From: SHAN690 sp038131955
GTDB taxonomy: Bacteria; Bacteroidota; Bacteroidia; Flavobacteriales_G; Salibacteraceae
Assembly (NCBI GenBank): GCA_038131955.1
Contig: JAYPQK010000009.1
Coordinates: 248,001-312,000 of the forward strand
Reading direction: 5' to 3'
DNA: 64,000 bases
Position numbers and translations under genes: made by a program. Of this stretch, positions 9,124 to 17,845 are shown piece after piece. How positions within the stretch are numbered: the stretch's first letter is position 1; the number at the start of each line of letters is the position of its first letter. Below the pieces are notes generated by a model. The model was not told the DNA's origin and made no database searches. It worked only from the letters and a program-made list of their open reading frames with translations.

Positions 9124-10070
9124 AAGTTCTGATCGTCGATACCATCCATGATTCTCTTCGTACCATGTTGACCGAAGCGGGATTTGAATGCATGGTCATG
9201 GATCCTAAGCAAAGAAGTCAGACCTCGGTTCTGGACAGCATGCGTCGAGTAGAAGGAATTGTACTTCGAAGCGGGATTTCTATCGATCGTGGCTTCATTG
9301 ATCAGTGTGAAGATCTTCGTTTCATTGGCCGTGTGGGAGCGGGTTTGGAACACATCGATGTTGAGTATGCGCAAAGCAAAGGGATCGAGGTCTTGAGCTC
9401 TCCGGAAGGCAATCGACAAGCGGTGGCAGAGCATGCGCTGGGTGCGCTGTTGAGCTTGATGAACCACATCCATACCGCCGACCGCGAGGTACGGTCCGGA
9501 ATGTGGATCCGAAAGCAGAATGAAGGGGTAGAACTGTCAGGAAAGACGGTGGCGATCATCGGTTATGGTAATACAGGTACAGCATTCGCCAAGGTTATTC
9601 ATGGGTTTGGTGTTCGGTGTATCGCCTATGACAAGTACAAAACGGGATTCGGCGGAGATATGGTTGAGGAAGTAGGAATGGATGAAGTGTTCCGTTCTGC
9701 GGATGTGATCAGTCTCCATTTGCCTTACAACGAGGTGACACATTATCTGGTGGATCGAGGATGGTTGTCTAGCTTCCAGAAGCCTATCTATTTGATCAAT
9801 ACTTCACGCGGAGGAATCGTGCGAACCGCGGACCTACTTGAGTCACTTGACGTGGGGAAGGTACTCGGCGCTTGCTTGGATGTACTGGAGTATGAAACGG
9901 AAAACCTGAAGATGCCTGCCTTGGAAACGCTTCCCGAAGAGGCTACCCGACTTCTAGCTCACAACAAGGTTTTACTCACACCTCACATCGCCGGATTGAC
10001 GGTTGAGTCCTACGAAAAACTGTCTCGCTATCTGGCGGAAAAGATCATTGAGCGCTTTCCGCTCGCATGA
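9120..10070 (+). CDS. D-2-hydroxyacid dehydrogenase (phosphoglycerate dehydrogenase-like)
   Basis: NAD-dependent oxidoreductase of the D-isomer-specific 2-hydroxyacid dehydrogenase family, 316 residues. The nucleotide-binding motif VAIIGYGNTGTAF is near residue 145. The catalytic arginine is in LINTSRGG, the glutamate lies in the CLDVLEYE region, and the catalytic histidine is in LTPHIAG. It lacks the C-terminal ACT domain of classical SerA, as do many Bacteroidota phosphoglycerate dehydrogenases, so 3-phosphoglycerate is a likely substrate but other 2-hydroxyacids cannot be excluded. The 3' end overlaps the convergent aspartate kinase gene by 26 bp. Confidence 0.85.
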   Translation: MKVLIVDTIHDSLRTMLTEAGFECMVMDPKQRSQTSVLDSMRRVEGIVLRSGISIDRGFIDQCEDLRFIGRVGAGLEHIDVEYAQSKGIEVLSSPEGNRQAVAEHALGALLSLMNHIHTADREVRSGMWIRKQNEGVELSGKTVAIIGYGNTGTAFAKVIHGFGVRCIAYDKYKTGFGGDMVEEVGMDEVFRSADVISLHLPYNEVTHYLVDRGWLSSFQKPIYLINTSRGGIVRTADLLESLDVGKVLGACLDVLEYETENLKMPALETLPEEATRLLAHNKVLLTPHIAGLTVESYEKLSRYLAEKIIERFPLA

Positions 10071-11325
10071 GGATACGCAGGGTGTGTCGCGTCTTTTGCT
10101 GAAGTAGTACTTCCCTTCCTTTGATCAGCTCTTCCAAGATACGTTCGTTGTAGTGTCGGATGGTCAGGAGTTCCAATCCTTCGTTGTAAAGCACTTGGTA
10201 GTTTTCCTGAAGCTCTTTGATCAGCGCCTCGATCCTGGACCGGTGATCGGCCACACTCACTGAGAAGCTGATGGCGGAATTTTGCATAGTTTGAATCTTC
10301 AGCTTATGCCTAGCGAAGCACGCGAAGATCTCTGCAATGTGTTCTTCCACAATGAAGGAGAAGTCACGGCTGGAAATGGAAAGAAGCACTTGATCGATCT
10401 TGAAGATGTAGCTAGGGATCTTACTGTCTTCGGAAGTGTTGTCGTTGATCACCGTGCCCGGCGCCGAAGGATCGATAAAGCTCTTGACGTAGAGCGGGAT
10501 GTTCTTGTTCTCGAGTGGTTTGATCGTCTTTGGGTGGATCACTGAGGCGCCGTAGTAACTGAGTTCTATCGCTTCTCGGTAGGAAATATTAGGTAGGAGG
10601 GAAGTGTTGGAGAAGAACTTAGGATCGGCATTCAGCATGCCGGGAACGTCCTTCCAGATCGTTACGGAACGGGCCTGCAGGGCATAGGCAAAGATCGCGG
10701 CAGAGAAATCAGAGCCCTCCCTGCCCAAGGTGGTGATGCGTTGGTGGTCGCCACCCCCGATGAAGCCTTGAGTGATGATGGATGCCGGCGCTACTTCTTC
10801 CCACATGCTTTGAATTCGCTCGGAGGTAGAGTCCCAATTGATCTTAGCGTCGCGATAGCTATTGTCTGTGTGAACGAGCTTTCGAGCGTCTGTCCAAGTG
10901 ATTGGGAAGCCGCCAGCTTCGTTGAGATAAGAGGCAATGATCTTCGTACTCATGATCTCTCCCAGAGAAACAATTTGGTCGTAGATGAAGTCGAAAGAAG
11001 ATCCTTCGTCTTGTTCGAGAAAGGTGAATGCGTATTTGCGGATCTTTTCTAGAGATTCACCCGCATCGTTGTTTCGATTGCCGTTCAGATCGTCGAGTAC
11101 GGAAAGGTGAAAATCAAATACTTCGTTGAGTGGGCTTTTCCAATCTCCGTTATCGGTAAAAGCTTTGACCACCGATTCGAGTTTATTGGTGGTTTTCCCC
11201 ATCGCGGACACCACGATGACCTTCCTATGGTTATCGCTTTCACCTAGGATGCGCGCCATGTTCTTCACCGCTTCAGCATCCCTTACCGAGGCGCCACCAA
11301 ACTTGTATACAATCACCTCACTCAT
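10045..11325 (-). CDS. Aspartate kinase
   Basis: Phosphorylates aspartate, the first step towards lysine, threonine and methionine. The N-terminus VYKFGGASVRDA carries the KFGGxS ATP-binding motif, and TTLGREGSDFSAAIFAYAL near residues 203-222 is the substrate-binding block. A C-terminal ACT-type regulatory region follows (about 300-400). At 426 residues it is a monofunctional enzyme, without a homoserine dehydrogenase part. The ATG at 11325 overlaps the stop of the upstream GNAT gene (ATGA). The gene is convergent with the hydroxyacid dehydrogenase, overlapping it by 26 bp. Which pathway end product inhibits it cannot be read from the sequence. Confidence 0.93.
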   Translation of the reverse strand: MSEVIVYKFGGASVRDAEAVKNMARILGESDNHRKVIVVSAMGKTTNKLESVVKAFTDNGDWKSPLNEVFDFHLSVLDDLNGNRNNDAGESLEKIRKYAFTFLEQDEGSSFDFIYDQIVSLGEIMSTKIIASYLNEAGGFPITWTDARKLVHTDNSYRDAKINWDSTSERIQSMWEEVAPASIITQGFIGGGDHQRITTLGREGSDFSAAIFAYALQARSVTIWKDVPGMLNADPKFFSNTSLLPNISYREAIELSYYGASVIHPKTIKPLENKNIPLYVKSFIDPSAPGTVINDNTSEDSKIPSYIFKIDQVLLSISSRDFSFIVEEHIAEIFACFARHKLKIQTMQNSAISFSVSVADHRSRIEALIKELQENYQVLYNEGLELLTIRHYNERILEELIKGREVLLQQKTRHTLRILMRAESAQ

Positions 11326-11792
11326 TCTTTTACATCAAAGTATAATCGTCCATTCAGCCATTCATCCGAGAGTTCAGCACCGTAGCGCTCATAGAACCGG
11401 ATAGCGGGTTCGTTCCAATCGAGTACTTGCCAGCCCATTCTCCTGACCTTTTCGCGCTTGGCCACGTCAACAACGGCTTCGAAAAGCTTCTTTCCGATTC
11501 CTTTGCCTCGGTGATCTTCACGGACCACAAAGTCTTCTAAGTAGAGGTACTTGCCCTTCCAGGTGGAGTAAGCAAAGTAGTAAAAAGCAATTCCCTCGAC
11601 CTTTCCTTCCCATTCTGCAACGATGAGATGGTAGTAGGGTCGATCTCCAAAACCATCATTGAGCAAAACCTCTTCGGTTACGACAACTTCGTTGGGAGCC
11701 TTTTCGTACTCGGCCAACTCCTTGATCAAGGCAAGGAGGGTAGGGACATCTTCAGGCTTCCCTTCGCGAATGACAAGGTTGGAGTCGCTCAT
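11322..11792 (-). CDS. GNAT family N-acetyltransferase
   Basis: About 156 residues with the GNAT fold: N-terminal IREGKPEDVPTLLALIKELAEYE, the central beta strands, and the acetyl-CoA pyrophosphate-binding loop DHRGKGIGKKLFE (the R/Q-x-x-G-x-G/A pattern). The substrate-side strand LYLEDFVVREDHRG and the C-terminal WNEPAIRFYERYGAE are typical of the diamine/thialysine acetyltransferase (SAT-like) subgroup, so a polyamine-like amine is a reasonable but unproven substrate. The ATG at 11792 is preferred to a TTG three codons upstream. It is translationally coupled to aspartate kinase. Confidence 0.85.
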   Translation of the reverse strand: MSDSNLVIREGKPEDVPTLLALIKELAEYEKAPNEVVVTEEVLLNDGFGDRPYYHLIVAEWEGKVEGIAFYYFAYSTWKGKYLYLEDFVVREDHRGKGIGKKLFEAVVDVAKREKVRRMGWQVLDWNEPAIRFYERYGAELSDEWLNGRLYFDVKE

Positions 11793-11843
11793 GGAGAGCA
11801 ATATTCAACATTTGGGTCGGAATATGAAAGAGTAGGAAGCTTC

Positions 11844-12803
11844 TTACTCTTCGCTCCAAGTGATGCTCCAGATACCTCTAAGCTCACTCGCGCCATACCC
11901 GAGCGCCTTATCCTCCGGATAAAGGGTGCTCAGTCCTTCCTTGACTTCTGGTTGAATGTCAGACGCAGAACCATGGCATTGTAAGCACATCGGATTGGTT
12001 GTGATCGGACCATAGAAATTGAACGTGCCATCAACCGAGGTAAGCAGTGGCTCGACGCTCTCTCCGTTTTTCAGTTTGGCTTTCCACTCGCCGATGATCT
12101 TCAACTCTTCATCGGACGCTTGGTTGCTTGGATTCCTCGGTAGGTCACTGACGCGCTTGATACTTACACCGTGGTGGGTCGACATGCTATCGGTGAAGTG
12201 AATGGCTTTGGTGTTACAGAATTCCAAGGCGGCCAGTGTTCCTTCGGACTGGATCTTGCCTATGAGGTTCTTGCCTAAGAGAGCTTTCGTGCTCGAAGCA
12301 TAGTGCTTGCCCTTCATGATCGGGGTCATACTCTCCACGTCATCTGCCGACATGCCTTGGCCAGGATGCTTGAATTCCGTTTCCCATATGTACTCGGAGA
12401 TATTGTACAGGTCTTCCTCAGAATACGCTAAGGGTAGCATGAGTCCGAAGCGCTCTACGGCGTCTGCTAGTAATGCTTTTTCAGCAGATGGGTGAGTGAC
12501 AAAGGAGGAGATCGCTTGGATGAAGTCTTCCTTCTCCGGATACTCAGATTCATAGTGGGTCTTCACTGCCATCATTGGAGGTGCCAGACGAGCGTCACCT
12601 TTAGCAAAGTCATTGTGGCAAGCGTAGCAATTGGATTTGAAAGCGGCTTCGCCGAGGTGGGGTAATTCGGCTTTGACTTCTTCTACCGGTTCAGTTGTTT
12701 CTTTCTTTGCTGGTTGAGAGCAAGAGGTGAACACGAGGCTTCCGAAGAGGATAAAGATGCCAAGAACAAGCTTGGAAGAAGGTTGGAAAGATGATGTGGT
12801 CAT
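11844..12803 (-). CDS. Dihaem lipoprotein: cytochrome c domain plus DUF3365 (Tll0287-like) domain
   Basis: A 319-residue predicted lipoprotein. After a hydrophobic segment (LVLGIFILFGSLVFTSC, lipobox cysteine near residue 27) come a linker and a CYACH haem site near residue 60 in a cytochrome c-like domain. The C-terminal half ends in a second site, NPMCLQCHG, preceded by a YGPITT segment; this is the signature of the DUF3365/Tll0287-like haem domain, related to sensory haem-PAS folds. It may be a periplasmic redox sensor or electron carrier. I start at the ATG 12803 because upstream codons do not look like a signal peptide. The gene is divergent from the CoA-transferase gene, with 110 bp between. 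Confidence 0.75.
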   Translation of the reverse strand: MTTSSFQPSSKLVLGIFILFGSLVFTSCSQPAKKETTEPVEEVKAELPHLGEAAFKSNCYACHNDFAKGDARLAPPMMAVKTHYESEYPEKEDFIQAISSFVTHPSAEKALLADAVERFGLMLPLAYSEEDLYNISEYIWETEFKHPGQGMSADDVESMTPIMKGKHYASSTKALLGKNLIGKIQSEGTLAALEFCNTKAIHFTDSMSTHHGVSIKRVSDLPRNPSNQASDEELKIIGEWKAKLKNGESVEPLLTSVDGTFNFYGPITTNPMCLQCHGSASDIQPEVKEGLSTLYPEDKALGYGASELRGIWSITWSEE

Positions 12804-12913
12804 GACTGGGTGATTTATCATAGTTCGAGCAAAGGAAAACCTAATACATATCATAGGACGTGACAATTGTTCCATAGACTTTTGCGGCACCAAACAAATA
12901 AAAATTATACGCA

Positions 12914-14181
12914 ATGCGATTGGTTAGTGCAGAGAAGGCGATGGAGTCCATCAAGACTGGGGACAACATCTACATTCACAGTGTGGCCGCTGCTCCACAG
13001 GCTTTGGTGAATGCCATGACAGAGAGGGGAAAGCAACTCGATGGTCTGAATATCTATCATTTACACACGGAGGGAGAAGCGCCATACGCGGCACCGGAGT
13101 TAGCCGATAAGTTTCACATCCACGCTTTGTTTGTGGGTGCGAATGTGCGAAAGGCGGTACTAGAGGGAAGAGCTTCCTACATTCCTGTATTCCTCAGTGA
13201 AATGCCAATTCTCTTTCGGGAGAAGCACATTCCCTTAAATGTGGCTTTGGTGAGTGTCTCGCCGCCGGATCGATACGGCTATTGTACGTTGGGTCCATCA
13301 GTTGACGCGACCCACGCTTCGATCGAGATGGCGGACATTGTCATTGCCCAGATCAACAAAGAGATCCCTCGGGTACAGGGTGATGGTTTCGTACACATCG
13401 ATGAGATCGATTTTGGTGTGGAGCACGATGCGCCTTTGATGGAGGCAGCGCCGGGACCCATCAACCAAGTGGAGCGCGCGATCGGAAAACACGTGGCCGA
13501 GCTTATCGAGGATGGTTCGACCTTGCAAATGGGTATTGGAAGCATCCCGAATGCCGTTTTGGCCAGCTTGACCAACCATAAGCACTTAGGAATCCATACA
13601 GAGATGTTCTCCGACGGCCTGCTACCCTTATTGGAGAATGGCGTGGTGGACAATTCGCTGAAGCATAGCCACCCGCGGGTAAGACCGTGGCTACATTCGT
13701 CATGGGTACGAAGAGGCTATACAACTACGTGGATAATAACCCAGGCGTGGTTCTACTCGACTGTCAGTACGTGAATAATACAGCCGTTATTCGAAAGAAC
13801 CCCAAGGTGGTGGCGATCAATTCGGCCATCGAAGTGGATCTGACCGGACAGGTATGTGCGGATAGTATCGGTAAGAATATCTATTCAGGAGTAGGCGGGC
13901 AGATGGACTTCATATAAGCGGCTTCTTTGAGTCCCGGAGGTAAGCCGATCATTGCGCTGCCTTCTACTACGAAGTACGGAGATAGCAGGATCGTAATGTC
14001 ATTGAAGCCGGGTGCTGGTGTAGTGACCACTCGGGCGCATATTCACTATGCAGCTACCGAGCACGGCGTGGTGAATTTGTACAGTAAGGACATGAGAGAG
14101 CGCGCTAGAAGGCTCATCAGTATCGCCCATCCGGATCATAGAGAGACACTCGAGCGGCAAGCTCGTGAACTCTTCGGATAG
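12914..14181 (+). pseudogene. Acetyl-CoA hydrolase/4-hydroxybutyrate CoA-transferase family, broken
   Basis: The intact relative would be about 420 residues. The first 256 codons (MRLVSAEKAMESIKTGDNIY onward) are well preserved and include the catalytic glutamate region GIHTEMFSDG. Near 13676-13682 the homology moves from frame 2 to frame 1 (continuing as KTVATFVMGTKRLYNYVDNN), and at 13915-13917 a TAA replaces the arginine expected in GGQMDFIRGASLS. After it the frame stays open to 14181 with the conserved GGKPIIALPSTTKYG block. With two lesions, no full-length transferase can be made without correction. The original role was exchange of CoA between acyl-CoA and a carboxylate, or acetyl-CoA hydrolysis. 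Confidence 0.85.
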
Positions 14182-14199
14182 TTCCACTCTTCAAACTTT

Positions 14200-14207
14200 T
14201 ACTTTTG
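14200..14207 (+). promoter_or_regulatory. Candidate -7 promoter element for the YceI-like/kyn genes
   Basis: TACTTTTG matches TAnnTTTG and ends seven bases before the ATG at 14214, so transcription would begin at or next to the start codon. No good -33 element is visible upstream, inside the CoA-transferase pseudogene end. Confidence 0.35.
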
Positions 14208-14213
14208 CCGCCC

Positions 14214-14558
14214 ATGAGGCGGCTTTTTTTTACACTGTGTTTTCTTGGACTGAACCTTATTTCACATGCTCAGTTACGAGAGTATGATTGCCTAGTGATT
14301 CAAGTTAAGAGTGAGGTGATAGTGCAGGGCTCAGCCAACATCGGTGGGTTCAAGTGTTTCACATCTCCGTTGACACCTGATGAACCTTTGCCTTCTTGTT
14401 TCGAAAAGGCTCCCGGTTATATGCGTATCACTGATGTGGAGTTTAGTATCCCTGTGGATGACTTTGACTGCGGTAACCCGTTGATCCTGAATGATCTTAA
14501 GGACGTGCTTGGGTCTGAGCAGCATCCCTACATTGTGTTTACCCTGATTACACAATGA
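14214..14558 (+). pseudogene. YceI-like domain protein, C-terminally truncated
   Basis: Reads from ATG 14214: a signal peptide (MRRLFFTLCFLGLNLISHAQ), then VIQVKSEVIVQGSANIGGFKC, similar to the opening strands of YceI-type lipocalin-like lipid-binding domains, and DLKDVLGSEQHPYIVFTL, similar to the middle of that fold. It stops at 14558 after 114 residues, while YceI domains need about 170, and nothing resembling the rest follows in any frame before kynU. I therefore call it a truncated remnant. A short secreted protein that is still made cannot be excluded. The YceI assignment itself is moderately sure. Confidence 0.5.
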
Positions 14559-14607
14559 TGCGCGCTTCGGTATAGCTTGTTTAACATTGCAGCAAGAATC
14601 TAAAGAA

Positions 14608-15873
14608 GTGGAAAACAATCTTACATACGCCGTAAAGCAGGACGAGAGAGATGAGCTTGCGTCTTTTCGTGACCGCTTTTACTTTCCCAAGATCAATGGT
14701 AAAACAGCGGTCTATTTCACAGGCAATAGCCTGGGGCTTCAGCCGAAAACGGCGGAGAGCTATGTAAAGCAGGAGCTCGAAGATTGGGCGAAGTTTGGCG
14801 TGGAAGGTCACTTCGATGCACGTAGACCTTGGTACTCTTACCACGAGTTCTTCAGCGACAAACTGGCTTATTTAGCGGGAGCTAAACCTCAGGAAGTTGT
14901 GGCGATGGGTTCGTTGACGGCGAATTTGCACAGCTTGATGATCAGCTTTTACCGACCAACAGAGACGCGGAATGTGATCTTGTGTGAGAAGAAGGCATTT
15001 CCTTCGGATACGTATGCTTTACAAGCGCAGGCAAAGATCCATGGATTGGATCCGGCTGACGTGATCGTCGAACTTGAGCCCCCTAAAGGTTCTGAGGTGA
15101 TCTCGGATGACCAGGTGATCGAGAAGATATTTGAACTAGGCGAGAGCCTCGCCATGGTCATGATCGGTGGGGTGAATTACTATAGCGGTCAGGTATTTGA
15201 CATGGCTGCGATCACCGACGCGGCTCACAAAGTTGGCGCTATGTGTGGCTTTGACTTGGCACATGGAATTGGAAACATCGAATTGAAGCTGCACGAGTGG
15301 CAAGTAGACTTCGCTGCATGGTGTACCTATAAGTACTTGAACAGTGGTCCGGGTTCAGTGGGTGGCATCTTCGTTCATAAGAACCACCACAAACGAAAGC
15401 TGCCGATCCTTGCCGGTTGGTGGGGCCACGATAAAGAGAAGCGTTTCTTGATGGAGCCAGAGTTCGTTCCGATGGAGAGTGCCGAGGCGTGGCAGATGAG
15501 CAACGCGCCGGTTTTCAATATGGCCATTCACTTAGCTTCGCTGGAGATCTTCCACGAAGCTACCATGGGAAGGCTGTTGGCGAAAAGTCATTGTCTGACG
15601 GACTATCTGGAGTTTGTCATCGGTGAGGTGGCAAAGTCGACGGGTGCCGATCTGCAGATCATTACGCCGTCGGCTCACCATAGAAGGGGATGCCAATTGA
15701 GTATCGTGGCGCATGGTTTCGGTAGAAAGTTGTTCGATGCCATTACTAAAGAGGGAGTCATCGCCGACTGGAGGGAGCCGAACGTTATTCGGGTCGCGCC
15801 TGTTCCATTGTACAACTCGTTTGAAGACGTCTATCGTTTCGGTCAGATCCTGGAACGAGCAATTAAAGCATAG
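14608..15873 (+). CDS. kynU: Kynureninase
   Basis: PLP-dependent hydrolase that cleaves kynurenine or 3-hydroxykynurenine to (3-hydroxy)anthranilate and alanine. About 421 residues. Conserved blocks: AVYFTGNSLGLQPK near residue 32, GVEGHF, the phosphate-binding MGSLTANLHSLM, and the PLP-lysine region WCTYKYLNSGPGSVGG near residue 240, where the lysine of TYKYLN is the Schiff-base residue. I favour the GTG at 14608 (VENNLTYAVKQDE), which matches the family N-terminus; an in-frame TTG at 14587 would add seven residues. The stop is two bases before the kmo ATG, so the two enzymes are co-expressed. Confidence 0.94.
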   Translation: MENNLTYAVKQDERDELASFRDRFYFPKINGKTAVYFTGNSLGLQPKTAESYVKQELEDWAKFGVEGHFDARRPWYSYHEFFSDKLAYLAGAKPQEVVAMGSLTANLHSLMISFYRPTETRNVILCEKKAFPSDTYALQAQAKIHGLDPADVIVELEPPKGSEVISDDQVIEKIFELGESLAMVMIGGVNYYSGQVFDMAAITDAAHKVGAMCGFDLAHGIGNIELKLHEWQVDFAAWCTYKYLNSGPGSVGGIFVHKNHHKRKLPILAGWWGHDKEKRFLMEPEFVPMESAEAWQMSNAPVFNMAIHLASLEIFHEATMGRLLAKSHCLTDYLEFVIGEVAKSTGADLQIITPSAHHRRGCQLSIVAHGFGRKLFDAITKEGVIADWREPNVIRVAPVPLYNSFEDVYRFGQILERAIKA

Positions 15874-15875
15874 TG

Positions 15876-17228
15876 ATGAAAGAAGTAACCATCGTTGGAG
15901 CCGGATTGGTGGGGTCGTTGTGGGCAGTATATATGTCCAAGGCGGGCTATAAGGTGAATATCTACGAGCGTCGACCAGATATCCGGAAAGCAGAGATATC
16001 TGCGGGTAAGTCGATCAACTTGGCACTATCCGACCGAGGTTGGAAGGCCTTGAAAGGGGCGGGAGTAGATCATCTTATTAAAGAGATTGCCATTCCCATG
16101 CCCGGTCGGATCATGCATGACCTTGAAGGTAACCTGACTTACCAACCTTACGGAAAGGAGGGGCAAGCGATCAACTCGGTTTCGCGAGGAGGTGTGAATG
16201 CCCGCATGATGGATATCGCCGAAGAGGTGGGAGGAGCCAAGATCCACTACAATATGAAGTGTTTGGAGGCGGACTTGAAGGAAGGGGTTTGCCATTTCGA
16301 GAACACCGAAACGGGTGAAAAGATCACGGTGAAATCTGACTTGATCTTTGCCTGTGATGGAGCGTTTTCCGCCATTCGCTACAACTCGATGCAGAAGCTG
16401 GATCGATTCAACTACAGTCAGATGTACATCGAGGATGGCTACCGTGAGATCTTGCTTCCTGCGAATGCAGATGGATCGTACAAGATCGAAAAGAACGCCC
16501 TGCACATATGGCCACGCGGTCGATTCATGTTGATCGCTTTGCCGAATGAGGACGGTTCGTTCACGTGTACCCTCTTCATGCCGTTTGAAGGTGAGAATAG
16601 CTTTGAGCAGTTGAAGACCCGTGATCAAGTGGATGCATTCTTCAAGAAGACCTTCCCTGATTTTTACGAACTCATGCCGGAGGTAGGAGATGCATGGGAA
16701 GATCATCCGCTTTCGAGTTTGGCCATTACCCGCTGCTATCCGTGGCACCATGGTAAATGCGCTCTGATGGGTGATGCGGCGCACGCTACCGTGCCTTTTT
16801 ACGGACAGGGTATGAACGCGGGCTTTGAAGATTGCACGGTGATGAATGAACTGATGCTCAAGCATAACCACGACTGGGAGAAGATTTTTCCTGAGTACAG
16901 TGTTGTCCGTAAGCCTGATGGAGATGGCCTTCAAGACCTGAGCTTGCACAACTATCACGTGATGCGCGACTATGTGGCCGATCCAAAGTTCTTGTTGCAA
17001 AAGAAGATCGAAGCACGCTTCTCAGATCTTCACCCCGAGAAATGGATGCCCTTGTATAGCATGACGACCTTCAGCGATATCCGCTACAGCGTAGCTTGGA
17101 ATGAGGGTCAGCGCCAACAGCAGATCATGGATGAAGTAATGGCGATGCCTGATATCGAGTCGAAGTGGGATTCTGATGACGTAGAAGGCGCTATACTGAG
17201 CCTCCTCTCACAAAGACCTTCTGCTTGA
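15876..17228 (+). CDS. kmo: Kynurenine 3-monooxygenase
   Basis: FAD- and NADPH-dependent hydroxylase converting kynurenine to 3-hydroxykynurenine, 450 residues. The N-terminal dinucleotide fold VTIVGAGLVGSLWAVYMSK and ERRPDIRK bind FAD. The second FAD motif, CALMGDAAHATVPFYGQGMN near residue 295, is complete, including the PFYGQGMNAGFED signature specific to KMO. With kynU just upstream, two successive steps of the kynurenine pathway are encoded here. Tryptophan dioxygenase, formamidase and 3-hydroxyanthranilate dioxygenase genes are not in the window. The last 38 bp overlap the convergent gene at 17191. Confidence 0.95.
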   Translation: MKEVTIVGAGLVGSLWAVYMSKAGYKVNIYERRPDIRKAEISAGKSINLALSDRGWKALKGAGVDHLIKEIAIPMPGRIMHDLEGNLTYQPYGKEGQAINSVSRGGVNARMMDIAEEVGGAKIHYNMKCLEADLKEGVCHFENTETGEKITVKSDLIFACDGAFSAIRYNSMQKLDRFNYSQMYIEDGYREILLPANADGSYKIEKNALHIWPRGRFMLIALPNEDGSFTCTLFMPFEGENSFEQLKTRDQVDAFFKKTFPDFYELMPEVGDAWEDHPLSSLAITRCYPWHHGKCALMGDAAHATVPFYGQGMNAGFEDCTVMNELMLKHNHDWEKIFPEYSVVRKPDGDGLQDLSLHNYHVMRDYVADPKFLLQKKIEARFSDLHPEKWMPLYSMTTFSDIRYSVAWNEGQRQQQIMDEVMAMPDIESKWDSDDVEGAILSLLSQRPSA

Positions 17229-17766
17229 CCCAGAAGCCAATCCCAAGGTTGATTCCGGCATAGGGTACGATCGACGGCTTTCGGTTCGGATGGAATTGAT
17301 AGGCTCCACCCGCTTGGAGGTTGAACGTGAACGCAAAGGCTCCCTTGGCTTCGGAGTATCGCCCAAATTCTAGTGCTCCTCTCGTCTCCCAAAGGTTGCG
17401 GTAGAAGTCTCTCCGCCCAGAAGCAAGAGGTGCCAAATACCAGCCCTGCGACTTTTCACTGAACCGCTCCTTTGCCTTGAAGAATCGCGGGAATACAACC
17501 TCAAATCCAGCGGCTGATAATCTCGGAGCATCATCGTATCGGTAGATCCCGATGGTGGTCAACTTGAAGTCGGTGACCGTATTGATGGGGGTCTGAAAAA
17601 CGAAGGGGAGTACGTTGATGTCAAATGATTCCACTGGATAGTAAGGATCCACTATCTCGAGCGAGGCGCCGGGTTGAAGCCCTATGTAGCGGTAGCGTCG
17701 GCCTTGACCCTGGAGGGTGCTCACGCCAATTAGGAGGAAGGCCAATAGGATGTAGAATCGACTCAT
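17191..17766 (-). CDS. Predicted outer membrane beta-barrel protein, hypothetical
   Basis: A 191-residue protein I do not recognise by family. It has a clear signal peptide (MSRFYILLAFLLIGVSTLQG then QG) and then alternating aromatic/hydrophobic strands (AGFEVVFPRF, GWYLAPLASGRRDFY, KGAFAFTFNLQAGGAYQFH, SIVPYAGINLGIGF) of the kind found in small outer membrane barrels. Its end, GFWVKQKVFVRGGSV, overlaps the kmo 3' end by 38 bp on the opposite strand. Such a long overlap may mean the natural C-terminus has shifted. Start at ATG 17766. Confidence 0.65.
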   Translation of the reverse strand: MSRFYILLAFLLIGVSTLQGQGRRYRYIGLQPGASLEIVDPYYPVESFDINVLPFVFQTPINTVTDFKLTTIGIYRYDDAPRLSAAGFEVVFPRFFKAKERFSEKSQGWYLAPLASGRRDFYRNLWETRGALEFGRYSEAKGAFAFTFNLQAGGAYQFHPNRKPSIVPYAGINLGIGFWVKQKVFVRGGSV

Positions 17767-17845
17767 GACTCAAAGAACGTTCATGAAGTGGTTTTTCTGT
17801 TGTCCTTCCTCGAAATCATTGAACAACCTGACCTGAACAATTGGT

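Noticed and set aside
16026..17000. 324-codon minus-strand frame opposite kmo
   Set aside because: It is antisense to a clearly conserved enzyme and shows no family signature.
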